Assembly: GCA_964614415.1 (NCBI GenBank)
Contig: CAZTLE010000109.1
Location: forward strand, 1 to 14,050
Direction: 5' to 3'
DNA length: 14,050 bases
From: CAZTLE01 sp964614415
GTDB lineage: Bacteria > Bacteroidota > Bacteroidia > Flavobacteriales > Flavobacteriaceae
How positions within the stretch are numbered: position 1 is the stretch's first letter; the number at the start of each line of letters is the position of its first letter. The translations under genes and the position numbers were made by a program. The notes under the pieces are model-generated. The model was not told the origin of the DNA and did no database searches. It worked only from the letters and a program-made list of their open reading frames with translations. This document shows positions 1 through 6,820 of this stretch, piece after piece.

Positions 1-602
1 AGGCCGTCCTTACCAATGCAGAGTCTCCCAAATCGGTCTTCAGTTTTGCCAGGGAACACGGATTCGAAGAAAGTAAATTCTACGAGTTCTTTGCAAGTTT
101 TGAGGATCTGGACCGTTCCATTTTTGCACACTTCTGTTCAACAACATTAACAATGTTGGAGGATTCGGAAGAGTACGCCGACTATGGAGCGCGGGAAAGG
201 CTTCTCGCCTACTACTACACTTTCTTCGAACTGCTCGCGGCCAACAGGTCGTATGTGATGTTGCGTTTGGGTAAGGATTCCGGGCGTCTTGATAAACTAA
301 AAGTCCTTTCAAAGCTCAAAGACTGTTTCAGGGTTTTCATCAATACGCTGGAGATCTCTCGAATCGATTTCAAGAATGAACGGGTTCAAAAGCTACAGCA
401 GCGTGGTATCAGCGAAGCGGCCTGGGCTCAACTACTCATTACCTTGAAGTTTTGGATGGAAGATGATTCGCCCGGCTTCGAAAAGACCGATGTGTTCATT
501 GAGAAGTCTGTCAAGGCAGGGTTTGATCTGGTAGATGCCACACCAGCCAAAAGTGTGTTCGACCTGGCGAAATTTTTATGGAAAGAGAAAGCAACAATGT
601 AG
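1..602 (+). CDS. TetR-family-like transcriptional regulator, 5' truncated
   Basis: The reading frame is open from the first complete codon (position 3) to a TAG at 600-602, giving about 199 visible residues. The start lies upstream of the window, and probably only about 15-25 residues are missing. The visible N-terminus has the second half of a TetR-type helix-turn-helix (SVFSFAREHGFEESKFYEFF), with the aromatic-rich 'FY..F.S.E.L' ending typical of TetR recognition helices. The rest is all-helical and resembles the TetR C-terminal ligand-binding/dimerisation domain found in many Bacteroidetes regulators. A shorter start at ATG 153 would remove the DNA-binding part and is unlikely. Its stop directly abuts the ATG of the ABC1 kinase gene, so the two are almost surely co-transcribed and translationally coupled. 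By position it is the best candidate regulator of the whole downstream cluster; its ligand and operator cannot be read here. Confidence 0.85.
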   Translation, partial: AVLTNAESPKSVFSFAREHGFEESKFYEFFASFEDLDRSIFAHFCSTTLTMLEDSEEYADYGARERLLAYYYTFFELLAANRSYVMLRLGKDSGRLDKLKVLSKLKDCFRVFINTLEISRIDFKNERVQKLQQRGISEAAWAQLLITLKFWMEDDSPGFEKTDVFIEKSVKAGFDLVDATPAKSVFDLAKFLWKEKATM

Positions 603-1946
603 ATGAAAAGTATTGATCGCATACCTACCTCAAAAATACAGCGCGCCTCTAAGCTTTTGGCAACAGGTGTGAAAGTAGGCGTGAACTATGCCAAATACTA
701 TGGTGAAAAGGTTGTCTCTTCAGAAGAAAAAGCAAGAGAAAACCTCAATGAAGCCAATGCAACCGACATCTATGACGGTCTAAAAACGCTCAAGGGGTCG
801 GCGCTTAAAGTGGCCCAAATGCTAAGTATGGAGAAGAACATTTTGCCACAGGCCTATGTGGAAAAATTTTCTCTTTCTCAGTTTTCCGTTCCTCCTCTTT
901 CACCTCCACTCGTCGCAAAAACCTTTAAGAGATATTTCGATAAAACCCCACAGGAAGTCTTTGATTCCTTCGAGATCAACTCGGTGAATGCGGCAAGTAT
1001 TGGACAGGTGCATCGCGCCTCAGCCAATGGCAAGGAACTTGCGGTTAAGATCCAGTATCCGGGTGTTGCGGATAGTATTTCATCCGATCTGGCCATGGTC
1101 AAGCCCATCGCCATGCGCATGTTCAATATTAAGGGAGAAGGTTCCGATCAGTATTTCAAGGAAGTGGAGAACAAACTTATTGAAGAGACCGACTATGTGC
1201 TGGAATTAGAACAAAGCAGGGATATGGCACAAGCCTGTGCACATATTCCCAATCTCAAATTCCCGGAATACTATCCCGAATATTCCAGCGATCGCATATT
1301 GACCATGGACTGGATGCCTGGTATACATCTCTCCGAATACGTTGTGCAGCGTATGGATCAAGACATATCAAACCTCCTAGGGCAGGCGCTTTGGGACTTT
1401 TACATGTATCAAATGCACGTGCTGAGAAAGGTACATGCAGATCCGCATCCAGGTAACTTCCTGGTATCTGATCAAAACGAGCTTATTGTCATCGACTTCG
1501 GATGTATTAAAGAGGTCCCCGAAGATTTCTATGTCCCCTATTTCGAATTGGCAAAAGAGGAGAATATTAACGATCCCGATCGCTTTGAAGAAAAATTGTA
1601 TCAGCTCGAGATCTTAAGACAAGACGATTCGGAAGAAGAGAAGAAATTCTTCAGTGCCCTTTTCCACGAGATGCTCTCACTATTTACCCAGCCATTCCAG
1701 GTAGACCATTTTGATTTTTCGGACGAGGTTTTCTTCGGAAAAATTGCTGAGCTGGGTCAGAGATATGCAAAGAGTACGGAATTGCGCAAAATGAACGGGA
1801 ATAGAGGATCCCGCCATTTTATCTATATAAACAGAACATTTTTCGGCTTATATAATTTGTTGCACGATCTAAAGGCCTCGCATATCGAGATCAATCGTTT
1901 TGCGAGTCTATCCAACGGAATGCAGTTGGAGACCATTGAGGCCTAG
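603..1946 (+). CDS. ABC1/AarF/UbiB (COQ8-like) atypical protein-kinase-fold protein
   Basis: This 447-residue protein is a member of the ABC1 (UbiB/COQ8) family, which has an atypical kinase fold with ATPase activity linked to quinone or isoprenoid-lipid metabolism. Visible motifs in order are a KxGQ-like motif as K69-V-A-Q72, the alanine-rich loop NAASIGQVH (129-137), the VAIK-type lysine K149 in AVKIQYPGV, an EETDY helix motif (194-198), the catalytic segment HADPHPGN (278-285), and IDFG with metal-binding D298. The stretch around K149 resembles eukaryotic COQ8 more than the shorter ABC1 proteins. No clear membrane segment follows the kinase domain. The KxGQ glycine is alanine here (KVAQ). 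The ATG at 603 follows the preceding stop with no gap, and the purine-rich GAAAGAGAAAG just upstream can act in ribosome binding. Flavobacteria normally use menaquinone, so a ubiquinone-specific role is doubtful; the substrate is unknown. Confidence 0.93.
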   Translation: MKSIDRIPTSKIQRASKLLATGVKVGVNYAKYYGEKVVSSEEKARENLNEANATDIYDGLKTLKGSALKVAQMLSMEKNILPQAYVEKFSLSQFSVPPLSPPLVAKTFKRYFDKTPQEVFDSFEINSVNAASIGQVHRASANGKELAVKIQYPGVADSISSDLAMVKPIAMRMFNIKGEGSDQYFKEVENKLIEETDYVLELEQSRDMAQACAHIPNLKFPEYYPEYSSDRILTMDWMPGIHLSEYVVQRMDQDISNLLGQALWDFYMYQMHVLRKVHADPHPGNFLVSDQNELIVIDFGCIKEVPEDFYVPYFELAKEENINDPDRFEEKLYQLEILRQDDSEEEKKFFSALFHEMLSLFTQPFQVDHFDFSDEVFFGKIAELGQRYAKSTELRKMNGNRGSRHFIYINRTFFGLYNLLHDLKASHIEINRFASLSNGMQLETIEA

Positions 1947-1982
1947 AAATGTAATGCCGATTTAGAATAAAATGCATTCGGA

Positions 1983-3401
1983 ATGAACATTTTAATAACA
2001 GGAACGACCGGCTACATAGCCAAGCGATTAATTCCGGAACTACTCCACAAGGGACATCGTCTGGTATGTACCGTTCGTGACCTTGAACGTGTTCCCGCCG
2101 CATTTAAAGACCATCCCAACATTGACTTTATCAAAGTTGACTTCCTGAACACGGATAATGTGACGCTTCCCACCCATATAGACGTGGCCTATTATTTGAT
2201 TCACTCCATGTCGACGAGCCAGAGTGACTTTGGCGATCTGGAAGCCAAATGTGCTTATAGCTTCAGGGATTTAATTGCAAACACAGACTGTAAGCAAGTT
2301 ATTTACCTAAGCGGTATTGTTAATGACAATACATTATCCAAACACCTTAAGTCCAGATTACAGGTTGAAGAAATATTGAACTCCGGATATTTTGCCCTTA
2401 CCGTATTCCGGGCTGGCATTATTGTAGGAAGCGGTAGCGCTTCCTTTGAGATCATCCGTGACCTTGTTGAAAAGCTTCCGGTCATGGTGACACCCAAATG
2501 GTTGCACACCAAGTCACAACCTATTGCTATTCGAGATGTGATAACCTATCTCACCGAAGCAATGGGTCGCGAAGATCTGTTTGACAAAGCTTTTGACATT
2601 TTTGGACCCGAAGTACTTACCTATAAGGACATGCTCCTTCAGTTTGCTGAAGTTCGCGGATTGCGAAGATGGATCTTCACACTCCCTGTTCTGTCACCAA
2701 GACTGTCCTCGTACTGGCTGTTCTTTGTGACTTCGACCTCCTACAACCTGGCAGCTTCTCTTGTGGAAAGCATGAAAGTGGAGGTCATTGGGCGCGCCAG
2801 TGCCTTGCAATCCATAATTCCATTGAAGACACTCACGTATCGCGAAGCTGTGCGGAAGGCCTTTAAAAAGATAGAACAAAACAGTGTGGTTTCCAGTTGG
2901 AAGGATTCTCTGGTTAGCGGCGTCATGGAAGAACAACCCTCCAGACACATTCATGTGCCGGAATACGGTTGTTTCCAGGATGAACGACGGCGAAAAATTA
3001 ACAGCGAGGATCAAACACTGGAACGTATTTGGCAAATAGGCGGTGCCACCGGATGGTATAGCGCAAATTTCCTTTGGAAGATTCGAGGGTACATAGACAA
3101 GATTTTCGGAGGTGTTGGGTTACGGCGGGGGCGTCGTCATCCCTCTGAACTGGCTCCGGGAGATGCGCTTGATTTTTGGCGTGTACTGTTGGCGAACAGA
3201 AAAGAGAAAAGACTGCTGCTGTTAGCCGAAATGAAACTCCCCGGTGAAGCCTGGTTGGAGTTTAGCATTAAAGATAGTACCCTCTACCAACGGGCAGTAT
3301 TCAGACCTAATGGAGTTTGGGGTCGGTTATACTGGTGGATGGTCTTTCCGTTTCACGGTGTCGTGTTCAATGGAATGATCAACCGTTTGGCGCGAACATG
3401 A
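1983..3401 (+). CDS. NmrA-like SDR-family protein with C-terminal DUF2867 domain
   Basis: This 472-residue protein has two parts. Residues 1 to about 290 form an NAD(P)-binding Rossmann domain of the atypical/extended SDR type, opening with MNILITGTTGYIAKRL (GxxGxxA dinucleotide-binding turn at 7-13) and carrying YLSG after the fourth strand; no clear YxxxK active site is visible. Residues from about 345 to 472 match DUF2867, recognisable from IWQIGGATGWY, the arginine-rich turn before LAPGD, a tryptophan-rich tail (GRLYWWMVFPFHG) and the terminal F.GM motif. The arrangement is that of bacterial 'SDR family oxidoreductase/DUF2867' proteins of unknown substrate. It lies 36 bp after the ABC1 gene, and its TGA overlaps the next ATG (ATGA at 3398-3401), so translation is probably coupled. 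The domain call is firm; the reaction is not known, and it may be a reductase, an isomerase or a non-catalytic NAD(P) sensor. Confidence 0.88.
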   Translation: MNILITGTTGYIAKRLIPELLHKGHRLVCTVRDLERVPAAFKDHPNIDFIKVDFLNTDNVTLPTHIDVAYYLIHSMSTSQSDFGDLEAKCAYSFRDLIANTDCKQVIYLSGIVNDNTLSKHLKSRLQVEEILNSGYFALTVFRAGIIVGSGSASFEIIRDLVEKLPVMVTPKWLHTKSQPIAIRDVITYLTEAMGREDLFDKAFDIFGPEVLTYKDMLLQFAEVRGLRRWIFTLPVLSPRLSSYWLFFVTSTSYNLAASLVESMKVEVIGRASALQSIIPLKTLTYREAVRKAFKKIEQNSVVSSWKDSLVSGVMEEQPSRHIHVPEYGCFQDERRRKINSEDQTLERIWQIGGATGWYSANFLWKIRGYIDKIFGGVGLRRGRRHPSELAPGDALDFWRVLLANRKEKRLLLLAEMKLPGEAWLEFSIKDSTLYQRAVFRPNGVWGRLYWWMVFPFHGVVFNGMINRLART

Positions 3402-3562
3402 TAAATAAAAAGGGGAAAACGATATATAAAACAAACCTTCCGACCAGGATTTGCCCCGTATGTAAACTCGAGTTTAGCTGGCGGAAAAAATGGGAACGCA
3501 ATTGGGAAACCGTGCGCTATTGTAGTGAGCAATGCAAGAAGAGAAAGAAACATACAGCCTGA
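3398..3562 (+). CDS. DUF2256 small zinc-ribbon protein
   Basis: This short gene encodes 54 residues. The start was chosen at ATG 3398, which gives an ATGA overlap with the upstream SDR gene; a longer in-frame start at 3317 would lie deep inside that gene and add an unconserved extension. The sequence carries two cysteine pairs, C19-x2-C22 and C42-x3-C46, framing the DUF2256 signature FSWRKKWERNWETVRYCSEQC. This is the pattern of a small zinc-binding ribbon, rich in Lys and Arg (a basic N-terminus and the tail KKRKKH), so it may bind nucleic acid or a protein partner. Its last 31 bp overlap the start of the cryptochrome gene in another frame. DUF2256 genes are commonly found next to cryptochrome/photolyase genes, which suggests a functional link, but no biochemical role is known to me. 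Confidence 0.9.
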   Translation: MINKKGKTIYKTNLPTRICPVCKLEFSWRKKWERNWETVRYCSEQCKKRKKHTA

Positions 3563-4848
3563 TTTGGTTTCGAAACGACTTACGTCTTCGGGATAATCCT
3601 TCAATCGCCAGGGCCATTGAACGCGAACATAAGGTCCTTGCTGTCTACTGCTTCGATCCGAGGCATTTCGGTCGGGACAAATACGGGTTCAGAAGGACGG
3701 AAAAATTCCGTGCTCGTTTCCTTTTGGAGACTGTTCGAGAACTACGAGATCTCTTAAAAGCCCTTGGAGTTCAACTGATCACAGAGATTGGAAAACCCGA
3801 GGACATAATTCCTGATCTATGCTCTAAATATCCTATCGACCGAATCTACTATCAATATGAATGGACTTCGGAAGAGCGAAAAGTAGAACTAAATACCCTG
3901 AAACGCACACCGGCTACCGTTGAATTTGTCGGACACTCCGGGCAGTTCCTATATGACCCTGAAAAAGTCGCAACGCTACTGCATCAAATTCCGGATTCGT
4001 TTTCTTCTTTCCGAAGAAAAATTGAAAAAAACCTTCGACCCAGAACAATATTACAATATGACCTGTCAAAACTAAAACCCGCTCCTGTTACCAATAAAAA
4101 TGGATATTTCCCGTCATTACGCGATCTGAATCTGGAAGATTTCGCATTGGACAGACGTTCCGCTTTTCCTTTTAGAGGAGGAGAAATTACAGCCATGGAA
4201 CGCATGGATGTCTATTTTGATAAAACAGGAAACGTCTCGCGATACAAGGAAACCCGAAACGGGCTTACCGGACTGGATTACAGCTCAAAACTATCTCCCT
4301 GGCTCGCCAACGGATCCCTTTCGCCCGCTATGGTGGAATATCGCATCAAAATGTTTGAGTCCAAGTATGGAGCGAATGAATCTACATACTGGCTGTTCTT
4401 TGAATTGCTCTGGCGGGAGTTCTTCAAATTTGTATCAAGGCAATACGGAAACGCCATCTTTCATGAAGGCGGAATCAGGAAGAGGCCTCTTGCATGGGAG
4501 GTCAACTCCAATCTCATTACACGCTGGATAAACGGTACGACGGAGGACGATTTTGTGAATGCCAATATGATCGAACTCAAGAAAACGGGATGGATGAGCA
4601 ATCGTGGACGCCAAAATGTGGCTTCCTATTTCTGTAAAGTTATCCGGCAGGACTGGAGAATAGGCGCAGCCTACTTCGAATCCATGTTATTGGACTACGA
4701 CGTGCACAGCAACTACGGGAACTGGATGTACCTGGCAGGCGTTGGTAATGACAGCAGGGACCGCTCATTTAACACCCAATCACAAGCCGATACGTACGAT
4801 CCTGATGGAGAATTCCGAAGGCTGTGGCTCGAAATCGAATATGCTTAG
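3532..4848 (+). CDS. DASH-type cryptochrome / deoxyribodipyrimidine photolyase
   Basis: This 438-residue flavoprotein of the photolyase/cryptochrome superfamily is predicted to use FAD to repair UV-induced pyrimidine dimers (DASH members chiefly in single-stranded DNA) or to sense blue light. The N-terminal alpha/beta antenna domain begins LIWFRNDLRLRDNP (10-23). The C-terminal FAD domain shows GLDYSSKLSPWLANGSLSP (247-265), WLFFELLWREFF (287-298), the DASH hallmark TGWMSNRGRQNVASYF (352-367), and DYDVHSNYGNWMYLAGVGND (388-407). W332, W375 and W398 sit where the electron-transfer tryptophan triad is expected. The length fits the family. Only ATG 3532 gives a complete N-terminus; it lies inside the DUF2256 gene (31-bp overlap), implying translational coupling. 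DASH proteins usually carry methenyltetrahydrofolate as antenna, which makes the nearby folE gene notable. Repair versus signalling cannot be decided from sequence. Confidence 0.95.
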   Translation: MQEEKETYSLIWFRNDLRLRDNPSIARAIEREHKVLAVYCFDPRHFGRDKYGFRRTEKFRARFLLETVRELRDLLKALGVQLITEIGKPEDIIPDLCSKYPIDRIYYQYEWTSEERKVELNTLKRTPATVEFVGHSGQFLYDPEKVATLLHQIPDSFSSFRRKIEKNLRPRTILQYDLSKLKPAPVTNKNGYFPSLRDLNLEDFALDRRSAFPFRGGEITAMERMDVYFDKTGNVSRYKETRNGLTGLDYSSKLSPWLANGSLSPAMVEYRIKMFESKYGANESTYWLFFELLWREFFKFVSRQYGNAIFHEGGIRKRPLAWEVNSNLITRWINGTTEDDFVNANMIELKKTGWMSNRGRQNVASYFCKVIRQDWRIGAAYFESMLLDYDVHSNYGNWMYLAGVGNDSRDRSFNTQSQADTYDPDGEFRRLWLEIEYA

Positions 4849-4869
4849 TGTGACAACGGATTTAGAACT

Positions 4870-5292
4870 ATGATCCACAACGTAACATACAACAATGAAG
4901 ACACCCGGGAAGCCATCGATAGTGCGGTAGGAAAACCTTTTGGATTGGTCCGTCGTATTAAGATGGGTGGTATCGGTTCCAAACGTCTAATTATACGATC
5001 CGTAAGTCCGGGATTAATGCGATTGGTGTCATCTGTCTCAGATATCCATTATGGAAATATCGAACTTCGGCCTAAAGGTATTGTGGTGTATACCACAAGG
5101 GGGCTTGAACGATATGCATGGCCCATTCACTATCATCATCTGTCCATTTACAATGCTCAGTTCTTCAGCATTCATGCCGAAGGCAATTACATACAGTTCA
5201 TTAAGAATAACCTATACACAGAGAATCACGCATTTCTTAAGAAGATGCTTGTCATAAAAAATATATATCAGGCCAACAGCCAGTTGGTATAA
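4870..5292 (+). CDS. Conserved-looking protein of unknown function in the cryptochrome operon
   Basis: I cannot assign this 140-residue protein to a characterised family. It has no signal peptide, no membrane segment and no cysteine motif. The N-terminal third is basic (RRIKMGGIGSKRLIIRS). The second half alternates short hydrophobic strands with polar turns (GNIELRPKGIVVYT, YAWPIHYHHLSIY, FFSIHAEGNYIQFI) and ends in a helix-like segment (NHAFLKKMLVIKNIY). The pattern suggests a small beta-rich fold capped by a C-terminal helix, which could be PH-like; that is inference only. It resembles unnamed flavobacterial proteins I associate with photolyase loci. It starts 21 bp after the cryptochrome stop and ends 23 bp before folE, so it belongs to the same transcript. 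The gap before it shows no convincing Shine-Dalgarno sequence, which is usual in this phylum. It is real by length, position and codon use, but its function is open. Confidence 0.8.
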   Translation: MIHNVTYNNEDTREAIDSAVGKPFGLVRRIKMGGIGSKRLIIRSVSPGLMRLVSSVSDIHYGNIELRPKGIVVYTTRGLERYAWPIHYHHLSIYNAQFFSIHAEGNYIQFIKNNLYTENHAFLKKMLVIKNIYQANSQLV

Positions 5293-5315
5293 CACAAACA
5301 TACAGTTTACAATAG

Positions 5316-6032
5316 ATGAAAGATCCAATAAACATAGTATCACAACTAAACGGAAATACCTATTTGCAGGAACTCACGCATGAGGAGATAGGCGAAGACC
5401 ACTTGCATACGGGTATCGAAACACCTATGAAAAAGGATGCCTTTGCCATTTCTAACTCTGAAAAGAAGGAACGCATTGCCGGTCTCTTTGCAGAAATCAT
5501 GGATGTGCTGGGGCTTGACCTGACCGATGATTCCCTTAAGGGAACCCCCAACAGGGTAGCCAAGATGTATGTCGAAGAGATATTCTCGGGGCTGGATCCG
5601 GAGAATAAACCTAAAATAGCATTGTTCGATAACAAATATCAGTACAACCAAATGCTGGTGGAGAAGAATATCAGTTTTTACTCCAACTGCGAACATCACT
5701 TTGTTCCTATTATTGGCAAAGCGCATGTAGCTTATATTTCTTCAGGCAAGGTGATCGGGTTGTCCAAACTCAACAGGATCGTACAGTACTACGCCAAACG
5801 CCCTCAGGTACAGGAACGCTTAACGAATCAGATTGCGCGTGAGCTCCAGGATATTCTGGACACCCCGGATGTGGCAGTTATTATCGAAGCCAAGCACTTA
5901 TGTGTAGCTTCCCGGGGCGTGAAAGATGACACATCCGAGACTGTGACCTCCTTCTTTGGAGGTGCTTTCAATTCCAAAGACAAGATCGCGGAGCTCCAAA
6001 ATTACATTTACAACACATCGAACAATAAATGA
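5316..6032 (+). CDS. folE: GTP cyclohydrolase I (FolE)
   Basis: This enzyme converts GTP to 7,8-dihydroneopterin triphosphate, the first step toward folate and other pterins, in the cytoplasm. The 238-residue protein has the zinc ligands C125 and H128 in SNCEHHFVPIIGKAHVAYI and C196 in EAKHLCVASRGV. Further signatures are the GTP-binding segment GLSKLNRIVQYYAKRPQVQERLT (in two parts, 148-170) and the terminal RGVKDDTSETVTSFFGGAF region. It is the zinc-dependent type IA enzyme, not FolE2. About the first 45 residues precede the core and look like a low-conservation extension, making it slightly longer than the usual 190-225. It lies 23 bp after the unknown 140-residue gene, and its TGA overlaps the ATG of the following SDR (ATGA, 6029-6032). 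The operon context suggests pterin supply for a light- or stress-linked purpose rather than plain housekeeping, but that is inference. Confidence 0.97.
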   Translation: MKDPINIVSQLNGNTYLQELTHEEIGEDHLHTGIETPMKKDAFAISNSEKKERIAGLFAEIMDVLGLDLTDDSLKGTPNRVAKMYVEEIFSGLDPENKPKIALFDNKYQYNQMLVEKNISFYSNCEHHFVPIIGKAHVAYISSGKVIGLSKLNRIVQYYAKRPQVQERLTNQIARELQDILDTPDVAVIIEAKHLCVASRGVKDDTSETVTSFFGGAFNSKDKIAELQNYIYNTSNNK

Positions 6033-6706
6033 AGACAATAGCTATAGTGGGCGGTAGCAGCGGAATTGGTGCAGCCCTGGTTGATTTACTGAAGAACACG
6101 AACAACCTGGTTGCTCTATGTCGTTCGGCCGTTACCGACCATCCAAATGTTACGCACCATTACGTTGACATTCTGAGAGATCAGCTTCCAGAATTGGATG
6201 AACTTAATGGATTAGTCTACTGTCCGGGAAGTATTAACCTAAAACCTCTCGGACGGCTAACAACAGCGGATTTCAGAGACGAATTTGAAATCAACGTAAT
6301 TGGTGCCGTAACATGTATCCAGCACTACAGCGATGCACTAAAAAAAGGTAATGGAAGTGTGGTGCTGTTCAGCACGGTGGCCACCCGTTTGGGAATGCCG
6401 TTCCATGCCAGTGTCGCTGCCAGCAAGTCGGCTGTAGAAGGCCTGACAAAGTCCCTGGCCGCCGAGTATGCGCCCCATGTGCGCTTCAATGCCATTGCTC
6501 CTACCGTCACCGATACGCCTCTCGCCTCCAAATTACTTCGCAATGATCGCCTTAAGGAAAACATGAGGGAGCGCCACCCACTCAAGAAGTATCTTGAGCC
6601 TATCGAGGTAGCACAAATGGCCAGTTACCTCCTGTCGGATCAGGCGTCCGCTATTTCGGGTCAGGTCCTTACTCTGGATGCAGGAATTACATCGGTGCGT
6701 AGCTAA
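6029..6706 (+). CDS. Short-chain dehydrogenase/reductase-like protein lacking the catalytic tyrosine
   Basis: This 225-residue classical-size SDR follows folE with a 4-bp overlap. The cofactor turn is clear (VGGSSGIGAAL, about 7-17), as are the central strand motif (GLVYCPGSINL, where NNAG is normally found), an acidic D48 region (YVDILRD), and the C-terminal AIAPTVTDTPLASKLL and SGQVLTLDAGI segments. The active site departs from the family: aligning FSTVATRLGMPFHASVAASK with ordinary SDRs puts Thr at the catalytic Ser position and Val at the catalytic Tyr position, while the Lys is kept (VxxxK in place of YxxxK). The nucleotide sequence (agt gtc gct gcc agc aag) shows no sign of a frame error. 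Position next to folE suggests a pterin-related role, for example like sepiapterin or dihydromonapterin reductases, yet the lost Tyr argues for altered chemistry or a binding or scaffold role. Confidence 0.9.
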   Translation: MKTIAIVGGSSGIGAALVDLLKNTNNLVALCRSAVTDHPNVTHHYVDILRDQLPELDELNGLVYCPGSINLKPLGRLTTADFRDEFEINVIGAVTCIQHYSDALKKGNGSVVLFSTVATRLGMPFHASVAASKSAVEGLTKSLAAEYAPHVRFNAIAPTVTDTPLASKLLRNDRLKENMRERHPLKKYLEPIEVAQMASYLLSDQASAISGQVLTLDAGITSVRS

Positions 6707-6757
6707 CGACTCATTCTGCCCGATCGTAATTACTTCCGGAAAATTTTAAAAAACGAC

Positions 6758-6776
6758 CCGGATATCAGTTATCCGG
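6758..6776 (+). other. Short hairpin upstream of the operon terminator
   Basis: There is a perfect 7-bp inverted repeat, CCGGATA (6758-6764) and TATCCGG (6770-6776), with a 5-nt loop, followed by TTAAA. It lies 4 bp before a stronger hairpin. It has no U-tract of its own, so it may stabilise the mRNA 3' end or act together with the terminator. Confidence 0.5.
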
Positions 6777-6780
6777 TTAA

Positions 6781-6820
6781 AGGTGTTCATTGCTAAATGC
6801 TGAACACCTCTTTTCATTTT
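6781..6820 (+). terminator. Rho-independent terminator of the cryptochrome/folE operon
   Basis: A perfect 9-bp stem, AGGTGTTCA (6781-6789) with TGAACACCT (6801-6809), closes an 11-nt loop and is followed by the T-rich tract CTTTTCATTTT (6810-6820). It sits 74 bp after the last SDR stop and marks the end of the eight-gene row. This supports the following protease gene having its own promoter. Confidence 0.85.

Noticed and set aside
153..602. A complete 149-residue gene starting at ATG 153
   Set aside because: The same frame is open to the window edge and the upstream part encodes a recognisable TetR-type helix-turn-helix, so 153 is an internal Met of a truncated gene.
2694..3035. 113-residue ORF on the minus strand
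   Set aside because: It lies wholly antisense to the DUF2867-SDR gene and has no recognisable domain.
3317..3562. 81-residue version of the DUF2256 gene
   Set aside because: The first 27 residues are a shadow of the upstream SDR gene; the conserved domain fits the ATG at 3398.
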